Shown: positions 1-8,817 of the stretch, one piece after another | Layout: the number at the start of each line of letters is the position of its first letter | Numbering within the stretch: the first letter of the stretch is position 1 | Source: Actinomadura sp. K4S16 | GTDB lineage: Bacteria > Actinomycetota > Actinomycetes > Streptosporangiales > Streptosporangiaceae | Assembly: GCF_008327685.1 (NCBI RefSeq) | Contig: NZ_BDDE01000022.1 | Location: 124,001-188,000, forward strand | DNA length: 64,000 bases | Direction of reading: 5' to 3' | Notes under the pieces: generated by a model | What the model was told of the DNA's origin: nothing | Database searches by the model: none | Seen by the model: the letters and a program-made list of their open reading frames with translations, nothing else | Translations under genes and position numbers: made by a program

Positions 1-123
1 GACCGCCAGCCCGCCGAAGTGCCCGAGCCGTTCCAGCACCAGCACGCGCTTCCCGGCGCGTGCCAGGTAGGCGGCCGCGACCAGCCCGTTGTGCCCGCCG
101 CCCGCGATGACCACGTCGTACAT
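1..123 (-). CDS. FAD-dependent oxidoreductase, N-terminal fragment
   Basis: Only the first 41 codons are in the window; the gene runs off the left edge. The N-terminus reads MYDVVIAGGGHNGLVAA, followed by a strand ending VLVLER. This is the GxGxxG dinucleotide-binding beta-alpha-beta fold with the acidic residue that contacts the FAD ribose. The GGGHNGL variant is typical of the phytoene desaturase/NAD(P)/FAD-dependent oxidoreductase family (established knowledge). Substrate cannot be judged from this fragment. It is divergent from the next gene, with about 70 bases between the start codons. Confidence 0.8.
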   Translation of the reverse strand, partial: MYDVVIAGGGHNGLVAAAYLARAGKRVLVLERLGHFGGLAV

Positions 124-193
124 GACCACAGAAAACCACACCGATCGCCGGACGCGCGGAAATCCGTTGGCGGGTGCGGCCGCCGGGAGGATC

Positions 194-3043
194 ATGGGGC
201 GGGTGAAGATCCGGCTTTCTGGGGGAGTGGTGGCGTCCGGGCGCCATGCCTGGATCGCCCGTCCCGCCGGCCCGGTCCGGCTGCCGGACGGGGCGGACGC
301 GCGACCGGGGACCCCCGTCGCGCTCGGCCCCGAGGACGCCCCGGCCGAGGACGTGGCGGACGCCGTCCGGGCGCTCTCGCTGCTGGTCGCGGACGGGGGC
401 GCCGCCGCGGCCGGCGCGGGCGTCGACCTCGGCGCCGGGTTCCGTTCCGCGCGCCTGGAGGGGGCGCGCGGGGACCAGCGGGACGCGGTCCTGGCCGCGC
501 TCCGCGCGGTCGGCCTCGGCGGCGCGCACCGCCTCGGCGACCGGGCCGGGGTGCTGGTCGCGCTCTTCGGCTTCGCGGTCACCAAGCGGGTCGGCGCGGC
601 GGCGGCGCGCGCCATCGAGGACGGGCGGTGGGCGGCGCTGCACCTGGCGTCGGCCGCCAGCGACGTCCTCGGCCCCGAGCAGCTCGAACGGGTGCTCGCC
701 CTGGAGGCGCCCGAAGGCGTCGACCTCACCCCCGGCGGGCCGCCGTCCGTGCTGGCGCGGTATTTGCGGCAGGTGTTCGAAGAACTGCCCCCGCCGCGCA
801 GGCTCGCGCTGCTCCTGGACCTGTGGGAGCGGGTCGCCGAGCGCCGGATCGGGCTCGCCCGGCGGGACGCGCGCCTGGCGACGCAGAGCCGCCGCGACCG
901 GTTCGGCGACCTGCGCGACCGCCGCCGCCACGACGAGGACGAGCGGATCGTGGCGCGGCTGCGAACCTACCTCGGGGTCGCGGAGCCCTCCCTCGCCGAC
1001 GCCGCGCGCTGGATCCCCGACAAGTGGTACTGGCACGAGAGGCTCGCCCACCTCCTGCAGGACGCTCTCGGCGCCACCGCGCTGCTCCGGACCGCCGCGG
1101 CCGTCGCCGACCACGGGCTGGAGGACGGCCTTGAGCGGTCGGCTCCGGTGCTGCGCGCGGCCGCAGCCCTGACGACCGACGGGGCCGCCGGGCAGGCCGC
1201 GCGGCGGGTCCCCGGGCTGACCGGCCTCCCGGTGCGTCCCGCCGCCTACGTCCGCGACCTCGTGCGCAAGCTCGACGTGGACGGACCGAAGGACACCAGG
1301 TTCGCCGGCTACGTCAGGCCGCGCCTGGCCTGTGCACGCGACTTCGCGCTCGTCGTCGGCGATGACCTCGGACGGCTGATGCGCCAGACGATCGGAGCGC
1401 GCGACGACGTGCTGCGCGAGTGGTCGCCCAGCCTGCGGAGCTGGCGGGAGGCGGCCGGGTACGGGCGCCCGCCGGCCGAGTGGGCCGGAATCCCGCGGTG
1501 GACGGCGCCGATGCTCGGGGACGCGGAGCAGCTCCACCGCAGGCTCGCGCCCGGGGACGACCCGGCGGACGTGGAGACCGGTGCCGACCTCCTCTGGTAC
1601 GCCGACCTGCTCGACGCCCTCGCCCGCCTGTACGGGCACGAGTTCGCGCAGCCCACGCCCGGCACCGGCGAGCCGTGGTTCGACCACGACCCGCCGCCGG
1701 TGGCCGAGCCGCTGACCCCGCGCCTCGACTCGATCACCGGTGCCGTCTCCGGCGCGGCGCAGCTGGTCGCCCTCGGCGGCGTCCCGCCCCGGGCGCCCCG
1801 AACGTGGGCGGCCTTCACTGCGGGCCTGATGTCGGCCACCGCGATCGCCGAGGCGCTCACCGGCGACTTCGCCGTCCCGGCGCCGCTCGCCGCGCTGGAC
1901 GGCGCGGCCGTCCCCGGGACCGGCGTCCGGCTCAAGATCGCCCGTAGCGCCCGCGATGTCGCCGAATGGGCGGACTACATGGGCAACTGCATCGCCGGGC
2001 CGGTCTACGTCGAGGAGGCCAGGACGGGCCGGATCGCGCTCGCGGGCCTCTACGACGCCGACGGTCTGCTGGTCGCCAACGCGGAGCTCGCTCCGCTCCG
2101 GCCCGCGTCCCGGGGCTGGCGGGTCAGCGAGATCGCCGCGAGGTTCAACGACACGCCGGACGAGGAGCTCGAACAGCGCTTCGGCGAGTGGACGGCCGCG
2201 ATCCCCGGCGCCGTCGAGGACGAGGCCGCGCCGCTGCCGGACGAGCTCCCGCCGGTGCGTCCCGCCCGGCGGCGCGCCGCGCCCCGCCTCGTCGAGGAGG
2301 TCGGCCCAGCCCTCGGCGAGCTCGCGGGCCGGTCGTGGACGCGGGCCGTCCCGGCGCTCGGCGCCGTCGCCGCCGTGGCCGGCACCGGGCCGGACGCCGC
2401 GCTCGTCCGGCTGCGCCGCTTCGGCGGCGGTCCGCAGCTGACCGGGGCCGTCCGCCGCGCGCTGGACGAGGGCGCCGTCGATCTCGCCGGGCTCTGGACG
2501 GCCTCGGGCCACCGCCCCCTGCGCTCCGCGCTCGACGCCCTCGACCCGGCACTGCGCGACCGCTACGACCAGCTTCCGCTCCTGCTCGGCGAGCCCCCGC
2601 TGCCGAAGGTGCTGCGCAGGCTCGTCAAGCTCCCCGCCGTCGCCGACGCCTACTCCCTCGACCTGGTCGCGCGCCGCATCCGCCGCGCGCTCGGCGTGCT
2701 CGCCCTCCAGGACGATCCGGTCATCGCCCGCGCGCTCGCCAAGCCGACGACCGAGCCGATCCTGTGCGCGCTCGCCGTCGCCGTCACCTGCGCCGCACCG
2801 GACGCCGGCCTCGTCCCCGTGATGCCGCCGCGTACCACGAGCGTCCCCGGATACCCGGCCACGGCCCTTGAGGACGAGGAGGGGCCCTGGCAGCGGGCCA
2901 TGCCCGCGGCGCGCGAACTGGGCGCCGACACCACCGTGTTCTGGGACGAGATCGCCGAGCACGGCCTCCGCGTCCCGGCGTCCTGGCTCGCGCACGGCGG
3001 CTGGGCGGCGCTCTGGTCGCGCGCCCACACCCGCCGCCGCTGA
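194..3043 (+). CDS. large protein with PcfJ-like domain
   Basis: A 949-residue protein with no signal peptide or membrane segments. The ATG at 194 is preceded by GGGAGG, though only 3 bases away; a GTG at 203 is the alternative. An in-frame upstream GTG at 89 would overlap the divergent oxidoreductase and is less likely. Residues about 580-670 contain MGNCIAGPVYVEEARTGRIA and later VSEIAARFNDTP. This resembles PcfJ-like proteins, where a conserved (H/N)C(V/I) is followed by a Tyr, a Gly-rich turn and a short beta sheet. The other ~850 residues are Ala/Arg/Leu-rich, probably helical, and I do not recognise them. PcfJ was named from conjugative plasmids, but nothing conjugative is adjacent. Function unknown. 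Confidence 0.6.
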   Translation: MGRVKIRLSGGVVASGRHAWIARPAGPVRLPDGADARPGTPVALGPEDAPAEDVADAVRALSLLVADGGAAAAGAGVDLGAGFRSARLEGARGDQRDAVLAALRAVGLGGAHRLGDRAGVLVALFGFAVTKRVGAAAARAIEDGRWAALHLASAASDVLGPEQLERVLALEAPEGVDLTPGGPPSVLARYLRQVFEELPPPRRLALLLDLWERVAERRIGLARRDARLATQSRRDRFGDLRDRRRHDEDERIVARLRTYLGVAEPSLADAARWIPDKWYWHERLAHLLQDALGATALLRTAAAVADHGLEDGLERSAPVLRAAAALTTDGAAGQAARRVPGLTGLPVRPAAYVRDLVRKLDVDGPKDTRFAGYVRPRLACARDFALVVGDDLGRLMRQTIGARDDVLREWSPSLRSWREAAGYGRPPAEWAGIPRWTAPMLGDAEQLHRRLAPGDDPADVETGADLLWYADLLDALARLYGHEFAQPTPGTGEPWFDHDPPPVAEPLTPRLDSITGAVSGAAQLVALGGVPPRAPRTWAAFTAGLMSATAIAEALTGDFAVPAPLAALDGAAVPGTGVRLKIARSARDVAEWADYMGNCIAGPVYVEEARTGRIALAGLYDADGLLVANAELAPLRPASRGWRVSEIAARFNDTPDEELEQRFGEWTAAIPGAVEDEAAPLPDELPPVRPARRRAAPRLVEEVGPALGELAGRSWTRAVPALGAVAAVAGTGPDAALVRLRRFGGGPQLTGAVRRALDEGAVDLAGLWTASGHRPLRSALDALDPALRDRYDQLPLLLGEPPLPKVLRRLVKLPAVADAYSLDLVARRIRRALGVLALQDDPVIARALAKPTTEPILCALAVAVTCAAPDAGLVPVMPPRTTSVPGYPATALEDEEGPWQRAMPAARELGADTTVFWDEIAEHGLRVPASWLAHGGWAALWSRAHTRRR

Positions 3044-3058
3044 CCGGCGGGCCGCGGG

Positions 3059-4738
3059 CTACGGCCCCTGGGCGGACCGGCGGAAGATCGTGATGGAGTG
3101 CCCGACCTCGTCGATCGGCTCGCTGGAGCGGACCAGCGGCATCAGCCGGGGGTCGTTCTTCACGAGCCAGCTGTCGGAGACGACGAGCAGGCCGTGCACC
3201 CTGCCGGGCGGCGCCGTGAGCGGGTCGCCCGCGCGGATGCCGTAGTAGGACGGGACGCCGCTGCCCTTGTAGACGAGCCAGACCGGCTCGCCCGGATACC
3301 GCTCCCGCAGCCGGTCGGCGAGCCGCCCGAGGTCCTGGCCCCAGTCGACGTTGGAGTCGTGCAGGCGCAGGTGGGTCTTCGATGGCCCGCCGAACGCCTC
3401 ATTGGAGTACGGCAGGTAGTACGGGAAGGTCCGCAGCGAGCTGACCGCGACGAACAGCAGCAGCGCGACCGTCGCGGCCCTGGCCCACCGCCACCGGACG
3501 AGGACCGCCCCGCCCGCCGCCACCGCCAGAAAGATCGGGACGAAGATCGCGTAGCGGGCGCCGAGGTCGCGCGACCCCGTCATCGCCGCCGCCAGCAGCA
3601 CGGCCGTCGGCGCGAGAAGGTACGGCGCGGCCGGGCGCAGCCGGGGCAGCGCCGCCATGGCGGCGACGCCCGCCGCCCACAGCGCCAGCATGCCCAGCGG
3701 CGTCTTCACCAGGAGCGCGGCCGGCAGGTAGTACCAGCGGGAGCCGTGGTAGACGTCGCCGAACAGGAAGCCCGTCCAGCGCATCTCCTCGAATCCGAAC
3801 TGGGCCCGCATCCCGTCCTGGAAGGGCCGGGGGAACGGCAGCCAGCCGGCGGCGAGCCCGCGCAGACCGCCGGCGGTCGGCAGGTCGGCGGGCGCCGCCC
3901 AGCGCAGCCGCGGGTCCACCGCGAGGTAGCTCGCCCACACCACCGCGACGGCCAGGACCCCGACCCCGGCCGCCGACAGGACGGCCGTCAGCACGGGGCG
4001 GCGCGACGGGCGGAACGTCCAGACCGACACCGCCGCCAGGACCACGAGCACCGGCACGGCGGGCAGCGCGCTCATCTTGGTCGCCACCGCCGCCCCGAGC
4101 GCGACTCCGGCGAGCGGCAGGTACGGCCGCGGCTTCAGCCTCGCCCGCCAGAGCAGCCACACCGACGTCAGCAGGAGGCCGGCCGTCGGGACGTCGAGCG
4201 TGGCCAGCGACCCGTGCGCGATGACGTCGGGGGAGAAGGCGTACAGGGCCAGGGCCGCGAGGCCGCCGGCGGGGCCGGCGAGGTCGCGGGCGAACGCGAA
4301 GACGACCAGCCCGAACAGCAGGGTCAGCGCGATGACGGGCAGGCGCCCGGCGAGCAGCACCCGCTGAGGGTCGTTGCCCCACCGGTACAGGAACTGCCTG
4401 CCGAACCTGTAGTCGCTCCCAGTGAAGGACGGGCGGAGGTGCGGAGCGGCGAGCACCGCCCCGGCCCCGATGACCAGCTTGCCCAGCGGCGGATGCTCGG
4501 GGTTGCGACTCAGGTCATGGGCGCGCAGGTAGGCGACGCCCGCACTGATGTAGACGGGCTCGTCGACGGTCGGGCTCTGCCGGACCGCGGTGACGGCCAT
4601 CGCGGCGCCCATCTGGGCCAGCAGCGCCGCCACGACCGCCGCGAGCAGCCATCGCCGGTGCACCGCGCGGAACCGGCCCGGCTCCTTCTCGGCCGCGGAC
4701 TCCGCGGGCCGTCCGGGCTCCGCGGACAGCGAGGTCAC
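3059..4738 (-). CDS. GT39-family (ArnT/PMT-like) membrane glycosyltransferase
   Basis: A 559-residue multipass protein. The first membrane segment is followed by SPTVDEPVYISAG, the acidic DE motif of the GT-C/GT39 fold, and then NPEHPPLGKLV, which is characteristic of ArnT/dolichol-mannosyltransferase-like enzymes using polyprenyl-phosphate sugars. About ten further hydrophobic segments and a soluble C-terminal region follow. The chosen start is GTG at 4738. An in-frame ATG at 4864 would overlap the end of the upstream gene by about 50 bases and add a charged, low-complexity tail. A 12-codon ORF with a strong Shine-Dalgarno ends in a GTGA overlap with this start, suggesting coupling. It lies downstream of a sulfatase-like membrane enzyme on the same strand, consistent with envelope glycopolymer modification (inference). 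Confidence 0.8.
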   Translation of the reverse strand: MTSLSAEPGRPAESAAEKEPGRFRAVHRRWLLAAVVAALLAQMGAAMAVTAVRQSPTVDEPVYISAGVAYLRAHDLSRNPEHPPLGKLVIGAGAVLAAPHLRPSFTGSDYRFGRQFLYRWGNDPQRVLLAGRLPVIALTLLFGLVVFAFARDLAGPAGGLAALALYAFSPDVIAHGSLATLDVPTAGLLLTSVWLLWRARLKPRPYLPLAGVALGAAVATKMSALPAVPVLVVLAAVSVWTFRPSRRPVLTAVLSAAGVGVLAVAVVWASYLAVDPRLRWAAPADLPTAGGLRGLAAGWLPFPRPFQDGMRAQFGFEEMRWTGFLFGDVYHGSRWYYLPAALLVKTPLGMLALWAAGVAAMAALPRLRPAAPYLLAPTAVLLAAAMTGSRDLGARYAIFVPIFLAVAAGGAVLVRWRWARAATVALLLFVAVSSLRTFPYYLPYSNEAFGGPSKTHLRLHDSNVDWGQDLGRLADRLRERYPGEPVWLVYKGSGVPSYYGIRAGDPLTAPPGRVHGLLVVSDSWLVKNDPRLMPLVRSSEPIDEVGHSITIFRRSAQGP

Positions 4739-4773
4739 GCCGCCGCCTTCGGGCCGCGCAGGACGTCGGTCAT
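4735..4773 (-). CDS. possible 12-aa leader ORF coupled to GT39 gene
   Basis: An ATG at 4773 preceded by a very strong purine tract (GGGGAGGGGAGGAGG) opens a 12-codon frame, MTDVLRGPKAAA. Its TGA overlaps the GTG start of the glycosyltransferase as GTGA. Such overlaps normally mean translational coupling. It could instead be an artefact of a misplaced start for the glycosyltransferase. Confidence 0.3.
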   Translation of the reverse strand: MTDVLRGPKAAA

Positions 4774-4812
4774 CCTCCTCCCCTCCCCGGAGACCGCCTC
4801 CCCGATCCGCCG

Positions 4813-6552
4813 TCAGCCTCCGAACGCGGTCAAGAAACGGTCGCGGAACGCGCTCATCGGCCACACCGGCGTGCCTCGGCCCGGACGCAGGCCGTCCTGC
4901 CAGCCCCAGCCGGAGATCCTGTCCATGACGGCGCGGTCCTTCGCCACGATGGTGATCGGGACGTCCCGGCTAGCGCCCGGCCCGGTGATGAGCGGCGCGG
5001 GCTGGTGGTCGCCGAGGAAGACCAGCACGGTGTCGTCGTCTCCGTAGGTCTCCAGGAAGGAGACGAGCGTGTTCAGCGTGTACTCGATGGACTTGCGGTA
5101 CTCGTCGCGGATCCGGCCGGCCGGCGGCCAGGGCGCGTCGTAGCCCTTGCCCATCCCGTTGAAGACCGAACCGTCCCCGACCCGGTCCCACGGGACGGGC
5201 CGCGGGATGGACGCCCACGGGGCGTGGCTCGACACCAGCGCCGTCTCCGCCATCACCGGCGCCCGGTCCTTCTTCGCCAGCTCGGTGCGCTGGAGCGTCG
5301 ACAGGGTGTACTGGTCGGGCATGGTGGCGAAGCTGAAGCGCGGGCCGCGGTAGCCGAGGTTCCGGTCGTCGTAGACCTTGTCGTAGCCGTAGAAGGAAGC
5401 CTCGGGCCAGGCCCGGGTGATCGCCGGCATGAGCGCGACCGTCCGGGAGTCCGCGCGGTGGAAGGCCCCGTTCAGCGTCAGCCGGTCGCTGTTCACCAGC
5501 GCGCGGTACCGCTGCTGGTTGTTGACCCACAAGCCGGACAGCAGGGTCGCGTGCGCCAGCCAGCTGCCGCCGCCCGCCGTCGAGGACGTGAGCCACCCGC
5601 TGCGCGCGGAGAACCCCGCCTCGCGGAGCCGCCGCGACCCCTGGTCGAGGACCGCGCCGACCTGCGGCGCGTACTGCGGGCTCTCCACCGCCGACCGCCC
5701 GTAGCTCTCCACGAACGCCAGGACGACGTCCTTGCCGCGCAGCCCGGTCAGCAGCCTGTCGGGCGGCGTGTCCCGGAACCCGTCCACGGCGGCGGCCTTC
5801 GCGAACTCCTTCCGGTCGTTCAGGCTCGTCCGCACCTGCCGCGCGTGGTCGTAGGCGAGGACGGCCGCGCTCCTGGAGGCCACGGGCAGGCCGTGGACGA
5901 GCTGCGCGCCGAGCGCGGCGCAGGCGATCCAGACCGTCCCCAGCACCACGGCGGTCCACGACGCCGGACGGCGGTGCCGGACGGCCACCCGGCTCAGGCG
6001 CAGCGTCGACAGCGCCGTCAGCACGACCACGCCGACCGCGAGCGCCACCGCGAGGACCACGGCCGCGACCGCCCCCGCCTGCCCGGACGACTCCTTGACG
6101 AACTCCACCCCCGGCCCCAGCAGCGGCCAGTCGAGCACCAGGTCGAACGGCCGGACGAGGACCGCGTCGAACCCGATGTCCAGCACCTTCAGCACGAGCA
6201 GCAGCCCGAGGACGGCTCCGCCCGCCCCCGCCGCGTACCGCCTGGCCCGGGCCGGGAGCACGAGGATCAGCGCCACGCCGACCACGCCCTCGATCGGGAC
6301 GCGCGCGAACGCCCCGGGGGTCAGGCGGGCGAACTCGGCCGGCGTGACCAGCGCGACCAGCACGAGCAGGAACGCCGCGCCGGTCACCGCCCGCGCCGCG
6401 ACCCGCCGCCACCGCGGCCGCCCGCCCGCCTCCGGGGCGCCGCCCGCCTCCGGGGCGCCGGCCGGCACGTCCTCGTCTGTGCTCCGCTCCAAGCGGCTGT
6501 CAACGGTCAGCTCGTCCTCCCAGGTCCGGTCCCTCGGCCGCGCACGCGACAC
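4813..6552 (-). CDS. membrane sulfatase / LTA-synthase-like alkaline phosphatase superfamily protein
   Basis: About 579 residues with four to five N-terminal membrane segments, then a large extracytoplasmic domain. The domain begins with DVVLAFVESYGRSAVESP, then has SSTAGGGSWLAHATLLSG in the nucleophile region and ends with VLVFLGDHQPAPL. The GDHQP metal-binding motif and overall layout match the sulfatase/LTA-synthase-like family of the alkaline phosphatase superfamily, which handle phosphoglycerol or sulfate/phosphate esters at the outer membrane face. The start is uncertain. The only ATG (6684) sits 5 bases from a divergent start. GTG at 6552 is used here. A CTG at 6510 has a perfectly spaced GGGAGG. 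Probably co-transcribed with the downstream glycosyltransferase. Confidence 0.75.
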   Translation of the reverse strand: MSRARPRDRTWEDELTVDSRLERSTDEDVPAGAPEAGGAPEAGGRPRWRRVAARAVTGAAFLLVLVALVTPAEFARLTPGAFARVPIEGVVGVALILVLPARARRYAAGAGGAVLGLLLVLKVLDIGFDAVLVRPFDLVLDWPLLGPGVEFVKESSGQAGAVAAVVLAVALAVGVVVLTALSTLRLSRVAVRHRRPASWTAVVLGTVWIACAALGAQLVHGLPVASRSAAVLAYDHARQVRTSLNDRKEFAKAAAVDGFRDTPPDRLLTGLRGKDVVLAFVESYGRSAVESPQYAPQVGAVLDQGSRRLREAGFSARSGWLTSSTAGGGSWLAHATLLSGLWVNNQQRYRALVNSDRLTLNGAFHRADSRTVALMPAITRAWPEASFYGYDKVYDDRNLGYRGPRFSFATMPDQYTLSTLQRTELAKKDRAPVMAETALVSSHAPWASIPRPVPWDRVGDGSVFNGMGKGYDAPWPPAGRIRDEYRKSIEYTLNTLVSFLETYGDDDTVLVFLGDHQPAPLITGPGASRDVPITIVAKDRAVMDRISGWGWQDGLRPGRGTPVWPMSAFRDRFLTAFGG

Positions 6553-6689
6553 CCCAAAGCACGTCCATCCCGTGCCCACGGGTTCAAAAAGATTCCATCT
6601 TCGTGCCCCGGGATGTCGAGGACGCGGATCCGGCTCCGATCCACTGGTGAAAGGCGCCGCAGGGGCGCCCGCCAGAGGAGGCACCGGCC

Positions 6690-7295
6690 ATGAGCAAGGT
6701 CACCTGTGACATCGGAATCTCCGTCGACGGCTTCGTCGCCGGTCCGAACCAGCGCCTGGAGGAGCCGCTCGGCGACGGCGCCGAGCGGCTGCACCGCTGG
6801 ATGTTCGAGGAGCCGGAGGCCAACGCCGAGGTGATCGAGAAGATCACCTCGGCCGGGGCCTACATCATGGGGCGCAACATGTTCGGCCCCGACCGCGGCC
6901 CGACGTGGAACCCGGACTGGAGCGGCTGGTGGGGCGAGGAGCCGCCCTACCACGCGCCGGTGTTCGTGCTGACCCACCACCCGCGCGAGAGCATTCCGAT
7001 GAAGGGCGGCACGACGTTCCACTTCGTCGCCGACGGGATCGAGTCGGCGATGGCCCAGGCCCGGCAGGCCGCGGGGGACAGGGACGTCTCGGTCGCCGGG
7101 GGAGCGAGCACCGTGAACCAGTACCTCGCGGCGGGCCTGATCGACGAGCTCCGCCTGCACATCGCGCCCCTCGTCCTCGGGGAGGGCGAGCGGCTGTTCG
7201 AGCGCGTCGGCGACCTGGCGCTGGAGCCCGTCGAGACGTCCCGGACGCCTCTCGTCACCCACGTGACCTACCGCGTCGGCGGCCCGCGCCGATGA
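6690..7295 (+). CDS. dihydrofolate reductase family protein (RibD C-terminal-like)
   Basis: A 201-residue protein starting MSKVTCDIGISVDGFVAGPN, with AGAGGAGG just upstream of the ATG. The IS.DG.vAgpn opening, the central YIMGRNMFGP and the VAGGASTVNQYLAAGLIDELRLH helix are hallmarks of the dihydrofolate reductase-like/RibD C-terminal family. These are NADPH-dependent reductases usually annotated only as 'dihydrofolate reductase family'. The physiological substrate is unknown. It is divergent from the sulfatase-like gene. Its 3' end overlaps the read-through end of the degraded aldolase on the other strand. Confidence 0.85.
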   Translation: MSKVTCDIGISVDGFVAGPNQRLEEPLGDGAERLHRWMFEEPEANAEVIEKITSAGAYIMGRNMFGPDRGPTWNPDWSGWWGEEPPYHAPVFVLTHHPRESIPMKGGTTFHFVADGIESAMAQARQAAGDRDVSVAGGASTVNQYLAAGLIDELRLHIAPLVLGEGERLFERVGDLALEPVETSRTPLVTHVTYRVGGPRR

Positions 7296-7740
7296 CCTCC
7301 AGCAGGCGGGCGACCTCGGCGGCGACCGCGTCGCGGCCGGCGGAGACGTAGCGGCGCGGGTCGACCGGAGGGGGGGTCCGCGGCGAGCCGCGCGCGCACG
7401 GCGGCGGTGAACGCCTTGTTCAGCCGCGTCGCCACGTTGATCTTCGTCATGCCGTGCTCGACGGCGGCGGCGAGCCCCTCGTCCGGTACCCCCGACGAGC
7501 CGTGCAGGACCAGCGGCACCGGCACCGCCGCCCGCAGCCGCGCGATGAGCGCGAGATCGAGGACGGTGTCGCGGGCCAGCATCGCGTGGGACGTGCCGAC
7601 CGCGACCCCCAGGGCGTCCACGCCCGTGGCGGCCACGTATCCGGCCGCCTCGTCCGGATCGACCAGGGCCGGCAGCGCCATTCGCACGCCCAGGTAAGGG
7701 TGCCCGCTCAGCCCCCGACCCGGCGTCCTCGACGACGCGC
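7255..7740 (-). pseudogene. class II fructose/tagatose-bisphosphate aldolase remnant
   Basis: The reverse strand encodes the C-terminal part of a class II aldolase: ALVDPDEAAGYVAATGVDAL, then VAVGTSHAM, LVLHGSSGVPDE and the KINVATRLNKAF helix. These are the family's conserved metal/phosphate-binding segments (HGSSG, NVAT). Two defects are visible. The first half (about 140 residues, including the TIM-barrel start and catalytic Asp) is missing. A run of seven G (7371-7377) shifts the frame, so the natural tail (VDPRRYVSAGRDAVAAEVARL) continues in another frame and ends at 7255, inside the DHFR-family gene. It probably once belonged to the adjacent GH4/PfkB sugar locus. Confidence 0.75.
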
Positions 7741-7985
7741 AGGACCCCCCGTGGGGTGTACCGGGTGGGGCTCTTGGGGCGCGGCGCTTATTTCACGCCA
7801 TGGTTCAAGGACGAAAATATTCGCGTTCGAGGGCCGTGCGAGCGCCGGATTGACCGCGCTTCCTGACAGTGCCCGAACCGCTCCGGCCGCTCCGGCCCCG
7901 ATGCCTGTGGAACGTTCCGATCTCTCGACAGCGGGGGCTGACTTCACCGCCGTCCTGACTGGATCCGCGCACGTCAGAGAAGCGA

Positions 7986-8055
7986 ATGACGGACTTCGAG
8001 CAGGTTTCCGCCAGGGTGATGACGGATGTCGAGCAGGGGTGTTACGTTCCACCGC
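7986..8055 (+). promoter_or_regulatory. DeoR promoter with paired 19-bp direct-repeat operators
   Basis: Two copies of a 19-bp sequence, ATGACGGAnnTCGAGCAGG, lie at 7986-8004 and 8019-8037, 33 bp apart (three helical turns) with 17/19 identity. A TACGTT -10 candidate at 8043-8048 sits 7 bases before the GTG of the DeoR gene, suggesting a leaderless transcript. The second repeat covers the expected -35, so autoregulation by DeoR is the simple reading. Confidence 0.5.
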
Positions 8056-8817
8056 GTGACATCGAGCATGCGACGGGCGCAGATCGTTTCGTCCCTGCGC
8101 GCCAAGGGGGCCGCCTCGGTCCGGGAACTGGCCGAGACGCTGCAGGTCAGCGAGTCCACGATCCGCCGCGATCTCGACGTGCTCGACCGCAACGGCGAGC
8201 TGCTGCGCACCTACGGGGGAGCGGCGCTGTCCCCGCGCCCGGCCGCGCCGGAGATCTCCTTCGCCGCGTCGGCCGAGCACGACAGCGCCGAGAAGGCGGC
8301 GGTCGCCGAGCGGGCGGCCGCGCTGGTCGAGGACGACATGGTCGTGGTGCTCGACATCGGCACCAGCACCCGGCTCCTCGCCCGGCACCTGCGCGGCCGG
8401 CCCGTCACCGTCATCACCGCCAACATGGCCGTGCTCGACGAGCTGCGCGACGACGAGGCCGTCCGGCTGTGCCTGCTCGGCGGCGTCCTGCGGCGCAACT
8501 ACCTCTCGCTCGTCGGGTCGCTCACCGAGACCGCGCTCCGCCAGGTCCGCGCGGACCTGGTGTTCCTGAGCTGCACGGGGGTGCGGCCGGACGGCCACGT
8601 CATGGACGACATGGAGGTCGAGACGCCGATCAAGCAGGCGATGCTGGAGTCCGCGGACCGGGTGGTGCTGGTCGCCTCCGAGGCCAAGTTCCCCGGCACC
8701 GGCTCGCTGCGGGTGTGCTCGCTCGACCGGATCGACGCGCTGGTCACGACGGCGGGGGCCGACCCCCGGACTCTGGAGGTCTGCCGCGAGGCGGGCGGGA
8801 AGGTGTACATCGCATGA
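8056..8817 (+). CDS. DeoR/GlpR-family transcriptional regulator
   Basis: 253 residues from GTG 8056 (8026 and ATG 8068 are alternatives). The N-terminal helix-turn-helix has ELAETLQVSESTIRRDLDVL followed by RTYGGA, the DeoR signature. The C-terminal DeoRC sugar-phosphate sensor has the DIGTST phosphate-binding turn and LVGSLTE. The start at 8056 is favoured because TACGTT lies 7 bases upstream and two direct-repeat operator candidates precede it. It overlaps the GH4 gene by ATGA, so it heads the sugar operon. Inducer (known family behaviour) is likely a phosphorylated sugar made by the downstream kinase or glycosidase. Confidence 0.9.
   Translation: MTSSMRRAQIVSSLRAKGAASVRELAETLQVSESTIRRDLDVLDRNGELLRTYGGAALSPRPAAPEISFAASAEHDSAEKAAVAERAAALVEDDMVVVLDIGTSTRLLARHLRGRPVTVITANMAVLDELRDDEAVRLCLLGGVLRRNYLSLVGSLTETALRQVRADLVFLSCTGVRPDGHVMDDMEVETPIKQAMLESADRVVLVASEAKFPGTGSLRVCSLDRIDALVTTAGADPRTLEVCREAGGKVYIA

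Noticed and set aside
5005..6693. Long plus-strand ORF (562 codons) opposite the sulfatase-like gene
   Set aside because: Arg/Gln/Pro-rich translation with no motif; the reverse strand encodes a clear membrane sulfatase-family protein. High-GC shadow.
7708..8598. Minus-strand ORF opposite deoR
   Set aside because: No recognisable motif; it is antisense to an evident DeoR protein.
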